Source of the DNA: Desulfobulbaceae bacterium
GTDB lineage: Bacteria > Desulfobacterota > Desulfobulbia > Desulfobulbales > Desulfobulbaceae
DNA: 10,081 nucleotides
Assembly: GCA_030633145.1 (NCBI GenBank)
Contig: DAOVTM010000115.1
Coordinates: 1-10,081 of the forward strand
Direction of reading: 5' to 3'
Both the position numbers and the translations under genes were made by a program. Of this stretch, positions 1 to 6,736 are shown one piece after another (positions within the stretch are counted from its first letter, which is position 1; each line of letters opens with the position of its first letter). The notes beneath the pieces were generated by a model that was given only the letters and a program-made list of their open reading frames with translations, searched no databases and was not told the origin of the DNA.

Positions 1-34
1 GAAATGTTCTTGTTTACTGCGTAATCAGATATAA

Positions 35-1279
35 TCACGGCAGCAGTTCTCCCTGTTCTTTCATGTCGGCCAGGGTCTTGATGACCTTCACCGTCTGACC
101 ATCCTCAACACTGCGATGTCCTTTGACAATGACCTGCTGTCTGGCTGTCAGACCGCTGGTGATCTGTACCAGCCAGCCCTGGAGATAGCCGGAGGTGACG
201 ACTTGTTTACGGGCAATCCCGTCCTCCTCAACATAGACATACTGTTCATCATTTCGAGAAATAATGGCGTACAGGGGAACTCCAATGGCCTTTGTGTCAA
301 CTCGTTTGACAATGTCGGCCCGGAGAAACATACCCGGCAGGATGCGTCTGTCCCGGTTCTCCAAGGTCAGTTGCAGCTCATACACATGAGCCTGGGAGGT
401 GGGGGACGGGGCTATATAATGGATGGGCGCAGTCATCTTCTCGTTATCCAGAGCCTGGATGGAGACCATAACTTCCTGGAGTTCTTTGACTGCAATGATG
501 TCCGACTCAGGAATTCCCACCACCCCCTTGACCCGCTCAAGCTGCAAGATTTCTCCCACCGGATCACCATGATTAAGGAGGAGGCCGATCTTGGCATCCA
601 ACCGGCTGACCACCCCGGACATGGGGGCTGTGATTTGACAGCGGGAGAGGTTCAGCTCCGCCTCCTGCACTGCCGCACTGGCCAGGCGAAGCAAGGTTCG
701 CTGCTCGTCCAGGTTTGCCTGGGGCGAGACCCCTCTTTTGTGAAGGGTCTTGTTGCGGGAAAAATTGGCTTGAGCCAGTTTATAGCTGGCCTGGACTGAA
801 TCCAGGGCTATGCGGTAATCCTCGCTCTCAATCCCGGCAATGGGCTGTCCCTTTGTAACCGGATCGCCTTCGCTGATAAAGAGTTCCTTAACCGTTCCCC
901 TTACCTGGGTCATCAGTTCCAGCTGAATCCATGGTTGCACTATGCCGGGCAGATTGATCTTATCGACCATGGTGCTTGGAGTAAGGGTTAGGGTGACCAC
1001 GTTGACTGGCTGGGTCTCGTTAGTGGCGGCAGACTTGATCTGCTCTTCAAGAGCGGCCTTTTTTCCTTTGATGCACTGGCCGAGGAGCATGGCAACAATA
1101 ATCAGGCCAAGTATAAAGAAAAATCCGGGTAGATTGTCTATGCAAAAATAGACGATCCTGCCTCTGAATGTATGTGGAGGTGATGGTTTCATGGGAGGTT
1201 GTCTGTTGTTTGTTGTACGGTTGCAGTCTATAGTTTTTCGCATTGAATTGATACTCAAAAGGAACGCTGCGCGCACCAA
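35..1279 (-). CDS. RND efflux periplasmic adaptor (membrane fusion protein, HlyD/AcrA type)
   Basis: Predicted periplasmic adaptor that would bridge an inner-membrane RND pump and an outer-membrane channel. Counting from the longest start (414 aa), one hydrophobic anchor spans about residues 51-68. There is no lipobox (the Cys at 69 follows Gln), so it is membrane-anchored rather than a lipoprotein. Lipoyl half-motifs lie at about 120-152 (VRGTVKELFISEGDPVTKGQ) and 213-243 (ITAPMSGVVSRLDAKIG). They flank an alpha-hairpin (153-212), followed by a beta-barrel (about 248-330) and a membrane-proximal domain to the end. The start is uncertain. TTG at 1279 has AGGAG 11 bases upstream and sits about 22 bases after a predicted transcription start. 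ATG at 1243 and ATG at 1192 lack a ribosome site, but 1192 would give a typical short cytoplasmic tail before the anchor. The stop is 34 bases from the window edge, so the pump gene is probably next. The family is clear, the substrate unknown. Confidence 0.88.
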   Translation of the reverse strand: MVRAAFLLSINSMRKTIDCNRTTNNRQPPMKPSPPHTFRGRIVYFCIDNLPGFFFILGLIIVAMLLGQCIKGKKAALEEQIKSAATNETQPVNVVTLTLTPSTMVDKINLPGIVQPWIQLELMTQVRGTVKELFISEGDPVTKGQPIAGIESEDYRIALDSVQASYKLAQANFSRNKTLHKRGVSPQANLDEQRTLLRLASAAVQEAELNLSRCQITAPMSGVVSRLDAKIGLLLNHGDPVGEILQLERVKGVVGIPESDIIAVKELQEVMVSIQALDNEKMTAPIHYIAPSPTSQAHVYELQLTLENRDRRILPGMFLRADIVKRVDTKAIGVPLYAIISRNDEQYVYVEEDGIARKQVVTSGYLQGWLVQITSGLTARQQVIVKGHRSVEDGQTVKVIKTLADMKEQGELLP

Positions 1280-1307
1280 TTAAACCACTGCTCCTGCAAA
1301 AAAACAA

Positions 1308-1334
1308 ATTATAATTGTGAGATTGTAAAAACAA
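1308..1334 (-). promoter_or_regulatory. Possible sigma70-like promoter for the efflux adaptor gene
   Basis: Read on the minus strand, a perfect TATAAT (1313-1308) has TTGTTT (1334-1329) 15 bases upstream. The -10 is excellent, but the spacer is shorter than the usual 16-18. Transcription would begin near 1301, leaving a very short leader with AGGAG at 1295-1291. The -35 half lies inside a small inverted repeat (1322-1335). Confidence 0.4.
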
Positions 1335-1335
1335 T
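1322..1335. repeat. Small inverted repeat ATTGT-N4-ACAAT in the divergent promoter region
   Basis: A perfect 5-base inverted repeat with a four-base A spacer. It overlaps the predicted -35 of the minus-strand promoter and lies just upstream of the plus-strand -35, where an operator acting on both directions could sit. In such AT-rich sequence a 5-base repeat can arise by chance, so the regulatory reading is weak. Confidence 0.25.
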
Positions 1336-1338
1336 TCT

Positions 1339-1367
1339 TTAACAAAAAAAATGGTTTGTGATAAGAT
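1339..1367 (+). promoter_or_regulatory. Predicted sigma70-like promoter of the corrinoid/methyltransferase-like/kinase cluster
   Basis: TTAACA (1339-1344) and TAAGAT (1362-1367) are separated by exactly 17 bases. They match the -35 consensus at 5 of 6 and the -10 at 4 of 6 positions. Transcription would start near 1374, about 50 bases before the ATG at 1423. The -10 is embedded in an inverted repeat (1354-1375), suggesting repression. Confidence 0.5.
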
Positions 1368-1375
1368 AAACAAAC
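1354..1375. promoter_or_regulatory. Candidate operator: inverted repeat GTTTGT-N10-ACAAAC over the -10
   Basis: Two perfect 6-base inverted half-sites (1354-1359 and 1370-1375) bracket the predicted -10 TAAGAT and the start point of the plus-strand promoter. Half-site centres are 16 bases apart, roughly one and a half helical turns. Position and symmetry suit a dimeric repressor. No regulator gene lies in the window and the protein that binds is unknown. Confidence 0.35.
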
Positions 1376-1422
1376 TCTGAGAGTATTTCATCATTATTCA
1401 GCAATTGAAAGCAGAGGCATCT

Positions 1423-2073
1423 ATGGAACGGATAATATCGGACAAGGGCGTTGAAGCCTTTACCGCCAACCTGCTGGCACTGGACAGGCTGGCAGTGGAC
1501 AGAACAATGGAACAGGCCAGAAACCAGGCTGGCTCCCTGCAGGTCGTTGACCGGTTAGTCGTTCCCGCTCTGGAGAAAATCGGCAGGGGCTGGGAAGAGG
1601 GAACCGTGGCCCTGGCTCAGGTGTATATGGCCGGGCGGATGTGCGAAGAGCTTGTGGATCGTTTCCTGCCCCCTTCAAGCTCGGAGCGAACCAGCCAGCC
1701 AAAAATGGCCATTGCCCTGCTGGACGACTACCACTCCCTGGGCAAAATAATCGTCTATTCCGCCCTCCGTGCCAGCGGTTATGAGCTGGAGGATTACGGA
1801 CGACTTACAGTGCCGGAACTGGTGCAGCGGGTCTGTGCTGACTCTGTCCGTTTTATTCTCATATCCACCCTGATGCTCCGTTCTGCCCTGCAGGTCAAAG
1901 AGGTGCGGCAGGGATTAGAGGAGTGCGGCTCAAAGGCAAAGATTATCGTGGGAGGGGCACCCTTTCGTTTTGATTCCGTCCTCTGGCAGGAGGTCGGAGC
2001 GGACGGAATGGGAGGCGATGCCGCAGAAGCGGTCAGACTGGTAAAGGGGTATATGGAGGTGCGTCATGCCTGA
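1423..2073 (+). CDS. Cobalamin-binding corrinoid protein (MtaC/MtbC-like methyl carrier)
   Basis: Small cytoplasmic B12-binding protein (216 aa) of the kind that carries a methyl group on cobalt between methyltransferases. A helical cap domain (about residues 10-85) contains the family signature GRGWEEGTVALAQVYMAGR. The Rossmann-like B12 domain follows with all three signatures: D102-x-H104-x-x-G107 (DYHSLG), where His104 would be the lower axial cobalt ligand; S148-x-L150; and G177-G178. The chosen ATG has AGAGG five bases upstream; an in-frame TTG at 1405 would add six residues and has no such support. Its stop lies inside the next gene (8-base overlap), indicating translational coupling. 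Family identity is strong. The methyl donor, if any, cannot be read, because no substrate-specific methyltransferase is present nearby. A sensory rather than catabolic role is possible. Confidence 0.92.
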   Translation: MERIISDKGVEAFTANLLALDRLAVDRTMEQARNQAGSLQVVDRLVVPALEKIGRGWEEGTVALAQVYMAGRMCEELVDRFLPPSSSERTSQPKMAIALLDDYHSLGKIIVYSALRASGYELEDYGRLTVPELVQRVCADSVRFILISTLMLRSALQVKEVRQGLEECGSKAKIIVGGAPFRFDSVLWQEVGADGMGGDAAEAVRLVKGYMEVRHA

Positions 2074-3118
2074 AATTATGCCTGAAACAATGACATCCAT
2101 GGAACGTGTTTTGACCACCCTCTCCCATAAGGAACCGGATCGGGTACCCCTCTTTCTCCTCCTCACCATGCACGGGGCCGCAGAACTTGGCTGCTCCATT
2201 GAGGAGTATTTTTCCAAGGCCGAGCATGTAGTGGAAGGGCAGTTGCTGATGCTGAAAAAGTATCGTCACGACTGTCTCTTTCCATTTTTCTACGCCCCCC
2301 TGGAGGTGGAGGCCTTTGGCGGCGAGGTGCTTTATTTTGAGGACGGTCCTCCCAATTCGGGTATTCCGATTATTGTCACTCCCTCGGATATTGACGGGCT
2401 GGTGGCTCCGGTGGTGGACGATACCCCCTGTCTCTTCAAGGTGTTGCAGGCCATCAGGATGCTCAAACAGGAGGTTGCTGATGCTGTCCCCATCATTGGG
2501 GTGGTGATGTCGCCTTTTTCTCTGCCGGTCATGCAGATGGGTTTTCCCGCCTATATTGAACTTATGTACGATTCCCCTGAACTGTTTGCAGAGCTGATGC
2601 GGGTCAATAGCGAATTTTGTACAACCTGGGCCAATGCCCAGCTCAAAGCCGGGGCAACCGCAATCTGCTATTTTGATCCCATCTCCTCGCCCACCATGAC
2701 CGCCCGGGACATGTATCTGGATACCGGAAAGATGATAGCAAATGAGGTCATCAGCCAGATCAACGGCCCGGTTGCCACCCATCTTGCCTCTGGAAATTGC
2801 CTGTCGATCATTGATGATGTTGCGGAAACCGGCAGCGCAGTGATCAGTGCCAGTTCCATGGAAGATCTGGCCTTGGTCAAGGAGGCCTGCCAGGGAAAAA
2901 TCTCGATCCTGGGAAATCTCAATGGTATTGAGATGCGTCGCTGGACTGCGCAGCAGGCTGAAGAACGGGTCAGGCAGGCCATTCAAGACGCAGCATCTGG
3001 CGGCGGCTTCATTCTCTCGGATAATCATGGGGAAATCCCCTGCCAGGTGCAGGAAGAAACCCTGCTGTCGATTGCAGCCGCTGTGCGCAAATGGGGGCGA
3101 TATCCACTTGCAGGCTGA
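2066..3118 (+). CDS. MtaA/uroporphyrinogen-decarboxylase-family protein, methylcobamide methyltransferase-like
   Basis: Cytoplasmic TIM-barrel protein of the UroD/MtaA-CmuA superfamily, 350 aa, the usual length. Family signs include the N-terminal SMERVLTTLSHKEPDRVP segment, the FDPISSPTM strand (about 203-211), GPVATHLASGN (234-244) and the C-terminal GGGFILSDNHGEIP (312-325). In methylcobamide:coenzyme M methyltransferases a zinc is held by His-x-Cys and a distant Cys. Here the equivalents read His239-Leu-Ala241 and His321, so both Cys ligands appear replaced (Cys245 is nearby). It is unlikely to be the haem-pathway decarboxylase, given the corrinoid gene overlapping it by 8 bases. GGAGGT five bases before the ATG supports the start. 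Probable partner of the upstream corrinoid protein. Whether it transfers methyl groups, demethylates, or senses is open. Confidence 0.88.
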   Translation: MPEIMPETMTSMERVLTTLSHKEPDRVPLFLLLTMHGAAELGCSIEEYFSKAEHVVEGQLLMLKKYRHDCLFPFFYAPLEVEAFGGEVLYFEDGPPNSGIPIIVTPSDIDGLVAPVVDDTPCLFKVLQAIRMLKQEVADAVPIIGVVMSPFSLPVMQMGFPAYIELMYDSPELFAELMRVNSEFCTTWANAQLKAGATAICYFDPISSPTMTARDMYLDTGKMIANEVISQINGPVATHLASGNCLSIIDDVAETGSAVISASSMEDLALVKEACQGKISILGNLNGIEMRRWTAQQAEERVRQAIQDAASGGGFILSDNHGEIPCQVQEETLLSIAAAVRKWGRYPLAG

Positions 3119-4988
3119 AGACAGTGGTCCGTCGCTGTGCCTGATGACCTGTGCCTACCTCATGCCTGAAATGAAGGCAGCAGTGGCGGCTGAGGGGTTT
3201 TCCGGGCTGGAGCTGCGCTCCTTTCCGGCTCGCTGCGGTCGCCCTGTGATTTGCGCTGAGGAACTGCTGCTCGATACAGTCAAGGCAGAGCGGGTGGAAC
3301 TGTTTGGCAGTTTCTGTTTGCAGGGATTGGATAATCCTGTTACCGGGAATGACCATTGCGCTGTCAACCGGTGCGAACAATGCTTTTATCAGCTCTGTTC
3401 CCCGACCCTGGTCAACGGATTGCAGCAGGAGGGAGCCTATCTGTTGACCCCTGGCTGGCTGGCGAACTGGCAGCACCATATCAGGGAGTGGGGCTTTGAC
3501 CGGGACACGGCTGTTGCGTTTTTCAGGGAATCATGTCAGCACCTGTTCCTCCTTGATACAGGAGTTGATGGGAATGCCGACCGTAATCTTGCTGCCTTTT
3601 CCACCTTTCTCCAGCTACCTGGGAAGTCGCTGCCCATTGGGCTTGATTATCACCGTCTCCTGCTGGCAAAGACCGTCACCAGGCATCAACACCGCAGACA
3701 GCTATGTGAGCAAAAAGAGGAAAAAGAACAGGCCGTCCGCCAGAGTGCGGATCTGGCCATGGCCCTTGATCTACTGGGTCGGATCACCAGTGATAATTCT
3801 GAAACCGGGGTCAGGGATCGCATTATTGACCTCTTCACCATGCTGCTGGCTCCGCAAAGGGTGAGATATTGGAGGGTGCAGCAGTCTGAACTCCAGCTTG
3901 ATGAGATCAGTTTAAGCGATAATGAGCTGGAAGAACTCAACCGGTTTCACTCCAACACCGGTAAACAGTATCTGCTCAACAGCCGGGAAGACGGTTTTTT
4001 TCTCCGCCTGGGCAGGGGGAGCAGGGCAACGGCGATTCTTTGTATAGAGCGGGTTTCCCTGCCTCGCTATATTCACTATTATCTCAATGTTGCGATTAAT
4101 GTTGCCGATGTGTGCGCCCAGGCCATAGAACATGCCCGCACCGTGGCCGTCCTGGTGGATACCTCCCGCCTGGCCGGCAAGGCGGAAGTCGCGACCGAGG
4201 TGTTGCATAATGTGGGCAATACCCTTAACTCGGTGTCGGTTTGCTGTGAGTCTGTTTTTGAAATGGTGAGCAGGAGCAGCTCCGCTAGCATGGACGGGGT
4301 TGTGCGCATCCTTAATGAGCATCGTCCTGACCTTGCCTCATTTTTTGGCGACGATCCCAGGGCAGTGAAGATCGTGGACTATCTTTCCCGGCTTGCGGAG
4401 CAGCTAAGTGAAGAGCGGGCAAAACTGCTGGCTGAGATCAACCGGCAGCGAGGCAATATAGCATTGATAGGAGAAATTATTCGCACCCAGCAGGATCTGA
4501 CTACCAATGTCAGCTTCCTGGAAGCTCTGGATCCGGCGGGTTTGCTGGAAGAGTGTTTACAACTCTTTGCCCGACAGTTAGAATCAAGCCGGATAGAGGT
4601 AGAACGTGATTACGGGTCGTTCCCGGTCATCCGTGGGGACAGGCATAAAATTCTGCAGGTTGTCACCAACCTTGTCAGTAATGCAGTAGAGGCTCTGGAT
4701 GAGATTGGGCTGAGTAATCCTGCCATGGATAAAAAAATACGGTTGCGCCTCTTTCAGTCCAACCATCAACTGGTACTGGAGGTGGAGGATAACGGGAAAG
4801 GAATACAAAGCAAAGACCTGCCCGAAATCTTTGTCTTCGGCTTTAGTACCAGGAAAGAGGGGCATGGATTCGGCCTCCACAACTCCGCTAATCTGGTTAA
4901 GGGAATGGGCGGAACACTGACTGGTGAAAGCCGGGGTAAGGGAAAGGGGGCTATTTTTCGTCTCAGGTTACCGATAAGTGATGAATAA
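3108..4988 (+). CDS. Soluble histidine kinase with Cys-rich DUF1638-like N-terminal domain
   Basis: Predicted cytoplasmic sensor kinase, 626 aa from TTG 3108, with no membrane segment. Residues about 10-190 form a Cys-rich domain (Cys11, 15, 43, 49, 70, 84, 89, 92, 97, 143) that resembles DUF1638 by its CEQC cluster and GAYLLTPGW stretch; this match is from memory. A GAF-like region (about 215-345) follows. The phosphoacceptor helix is of the AEVATEVLHNVGNTLNSV type (His367). The ATPase domain has the N-box NLVSNAVEAL (Asn525), EDNGKGI (560-566) and glycine-rich GHGFGLHNS (585-593). The frame stays open back to 2847, but that part only shadows the upstream gene. TTG 3108, ten bases after a G-run and overlapping the previous stop, keeps the first strand of the domain; ATG 3144 lacks a ribosome site and would clip it. 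The coupling suggests that it reads the state of the corrinoid pair. Confidence 0.85.
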   Translation: MQAEDSGPSLCLMTCAYLMPEMKAAVAAEGFSGLELRSFPARCGRPVICAEELLLDTVKAERVELFGSFCLQGLDNPVTGNDHCAVNRCEQCFYQLCSPTLVNGLQQEGAYLLTPGWLANWQHHIREWGFDRDTAVAFFRESCQHLFLLDTGVDGNADRNLAAFSTFLQLPGKSLPIGLDYHRLLLAKTVTRHQHRRQLCEQKEEKEQAVRQSADLAMALDLLGRITSDNSETGVRDRIIDLFTMLLAPQRVRYWRVQQSELQLDEISLSDNELEELNRFHSNTGKQYLLNSREDGFFLRLGRGSRATAILCIERVSLPRYIHYYLNVAINVADVCAQAIEHARTVAVLVDTSRLAGKAEVATEVLHNVGNTLNSVSVCCESVFEMVSRSSSASMDGVVRILNEHRPDLASFFGDDPRAVKIVDYLSRLAEQLSEERAKLLAEINRQRGNIALIGEIIRTQQDLTTNVSFLEALDPAGLLEECLQLFARQLESSRIEVERDYGSFPVIRGDRHKILQVVTNLVSNAVEALDEIGLSNPAMDKKIRLRLFQSNHQLVLEVEDNGKGIQSKDLPEIFVFGFSTRKEGHGFGLHNSANLVKGMGGTLTGESRGKGKGAIFRLRLPISDE

Positions 4989-5003
4989 ATTGATTACTCA
5001 AAA

Positions 5004-5057
5004 GGTTAGCACAGCGCACCCTACAGGTAGAGTGGGTAGGGGTGCGCAGTGCTAACC
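5004..5057. repeat. 54-base near-perfect palindrome (REP-like hairpin) between two signalling genes
   Basis: Left arm 5004-5024 pairs with right arm 5036-5057 around an 11-base loop. The pairing is nine base pairs (GGTTAGCAC/GTGCTAACC), one A/A mismatch, seven base pairs (GCGCACC/GGTGCGC), then CTAC/GTAG with one bulged G. No T-run follows either arm, so it is not a classical intrinsic terminator. The GCGCACCCTAC core resembles dispersed intergenic repeats common in Proteobacteria, some spread by REP-associated transposases. That family assignment is recollection. It could trim or attenuate the transcript between the kinase and the receiver-kinase. Confidence 0.75.
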
Positions 5058-5092
5058 ATTGAAATTAGGCAATAGTCGGCTGGAGAAATAGT

Positions 5093-6736
5093 ATGAGTGA
5101 AAAAAAACGCATCTTGATTGTTGATGATAATAAGGCCATCCATGAGGATATAAAAACAATCCTTCTCCCGGAGCGGGACACCTCTGCCCTGGAAGAGCTG
5201 GTGGAGGAGATCACCGGTGAGAGCGGACATACAGACTTTGCAATGGATATAGAGTGGGAAATAGATTCAGCCTTGCAGGGTGAGGAGGGGGTGGCAATGG
5301 TGCGCCGAGCCAGAGAGGAGAGCCGACCCTATGCCCTGGTCTATGTCGATATCAGGATTCCGCCCGGCCTGGACGGGGTAGAAACCATCCGCAAGATGCA
5401 GCGGGAAGACGATCAATTACAATATGTTATTATCACAGCCTATTCGGATTATTCCTGGCAGGACTTTCAGGAGACCGTGATCCGCAGTGATAATCTCCTG
5501 GTTTTAAAAAAACCGTTTGAAGCCATCGAGATTCGTCAGTCAGCAGCAGCCCTGGCAAGAAAATGGCAGCTGGCCCGGGAAAATGAGCGGGCCATGGCTG
5601 AGCTGGCAGATCAACGGGATGCCCTGGATAAGCAGAATACCTTTCTCGGCACGGTCATTAATGCCCTGCCCCATCCCTTTTATATCATTGATATTGAAAC
5701 ATATCGGATTGTAGGTGCCAATATTGCCGCAGGTAACTGGCACGATGATGCCGGAGAGGCCATGTGCTGTCATCAGCTTTCCCGAGAATATCCCCATCCC
5801 TGTGCTGATGAAGGGACTCCCTGTCCCCTGGACAGGGTACGCGCCACATCAGAGCCGGTTGTTTTTGAAGACTGCCATATTACCGTCAATGGTCAAGAAA
5901 GGGATGTTGAGGTACACGGGTATCCGGTGCTTGACAGCCAGGGGCGTGTCACTCAGATGATTAAGTATGATATTGATATCACCCACAGGAAAGAAATTGA
6001 ACGCGAGCTGCTGCGAACCCAAAAGCTGGAGATGGTGGCAGTTATGGCCGGTGGTGTTGCCCATGATTTTAACAACCTTCTGATGGGGATTATCGGCAAT
6101 GTTGAGCTTGCCGCCATGGGTCTTCCAGAACAGCATTCCTCAAGCCGGTTCCTGGAAAAGGCTGTCAGCGGAGTTATGGCCGCCAGGGAACTCACCAGGA
6201 AATTTCTCGCCTTTTCCAGTTATAATGAGGCTGTTCCGCAGCTGTTGGATCTGCATCCCCTGGTAAAGATGGCGGCCAGGTTTGTCTGTGATGAGGAACG
6301 GGTTGATTGCAATATTGAGCTGCCAGACGACCTGTGGATAGTTCTGGCCAATTTTGATCAGATCAGTCAGTGTCTGTATGAAATATTAAGCAACTCCTTT
6401 GAGTCTATGCCCGAGGGGGGCGGGATATGGATACGGGGCGAGAATGTGCTTATCTCAACCGACAATCATATTAATGGAGCAGGGGGACGCTTTGTCAGGC
6501 TGACCATTACCGATGAAGGCTCCGGTATTTCGGAAGAGGATCTGCCCAGGGTATTTGACCCCTATTTTTCAGGCAGGACAAGGGGGGTAATGCAGGGAAT
6601 GGGGTTGGGGCTTGCCCTGGTTGCCGCTATTATCGGCCATCATAACGGTTGTGTTGCTGTGGACTCCGCACCGGGCAGGGGTACAACCATTACCATTGAT
6701 CTCCCGGCTGGAGAAGAGGAGCAGGAAGATTCCTAA
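5093..6736 (+). CDS. Receiver-PAS-histidine kinase, soluble
   Basis: Cytoplasmic phosphorelay protein, 547 aa, without membrane segments. The N-terminal receiver has the acidic pair Asp11-Asp12, phosphoacceptor Asp86 (YVDIRIPPGLDG), Thr115 and Lys140-Pro141. About 30 extra residues (roughly 26-58) separate the acidic pair from Asp86, an enlarged receiver type. A coiled linker (about 155-183) leads to a PAS domain (about 184-300) carrying Cys225, Cys226, Cys237 and Cys244, the last two in a PC...CPL arrangement. The kinase core has His324 in GGVAHDFNNLL, N-box Asn434, DEGSGI (474-479) and GMGLGLALV (502-510), all apparently intact. GGAG seven bases before the ATG supports the start. It follows the DUF1638-like kinase by 104 bases, so that kinase is its likely phosphodonor. 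There is no DNA-binding output domain. Its stop codon overlaps the convergent gene by four bases. Confidence 0.9.
   Translation: MSEKKRILIVDDNKAIHEDIKTILLPERDTSALEELVEEITGESGHTDFAMDIEWEIDSALQGEEGVAMVRRAREESRPYALVYVDIRIPPGLDGVETIRKMQREDDQLQYVIITAYSDYSWQDFQETVIRSDNLLVLKKPFEAIEIRQSAAALARKWQLARENERAMAELADQRDALDKQNTFLGTVINALPHPFYIIDIETYRIVGANIAAGNWHDDAGEAMCCHQLSREYPHPCADEGTPCPLDRVRATSEPVVFEDCHITVNGQERDVEVHGYPVLDSQGRVTQMIKYDIDITHRKEIERELLRTQKLEMVAVMAGGVAHDFNNLLMGIIGNVELAAMGLPEQHSSSRFLEKAVSGVMAARELTRKFLAFSSYNEAVPQLLDLHPLVKMAARFVCDEERVDCNIELPDDLWIVLANFDQISQCLYEILSNSFESMPEGGGIWIRGENVLISTDNHINGAGGRFVRLTITDEGSGISEEDLPRVFDPYFSGRTRGVMQGMGLGLALVAAIIGHHNGCVAVDSAPGRGTTITIDLPAGEEEQEDS

Noticed and set aside
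116..799. 227-codon plus-strand frame antisense to the efflux adaptor
   Set aside because: No domain signature; the minus strand encodes a complete adaptor with both lipoyl halves.
1047..1394. 115-codon minus-strand frame spanning the divergent promoter region
   Set aside because: It overlaps the adaptor N terminus in another frame and runs through predicted promoter sequence; low-complexity translation.
2033..3028. 331-codon open frame antisense to the MtaA-like gene
   Set aside because: His/Gly-rich composition typical of a shadow frame, no recognisable domain, and the sense strand carries a clear conserved family.
2847..3107. Upstream extension of the DUF1638-like kinase frame by 87 codons
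   Set aside because: It overlaps the conserved C-terminal part of the MtaA-like protein in another frame, and its translation has no domain character. The kinase is taken to start near 3108.
5004..5057. Intrinsic terminator between the two kinase genes
   Set aside because: The hairpin is strong but no T-run follows on either strand, so it is listed as a repeat rather than a terminator.
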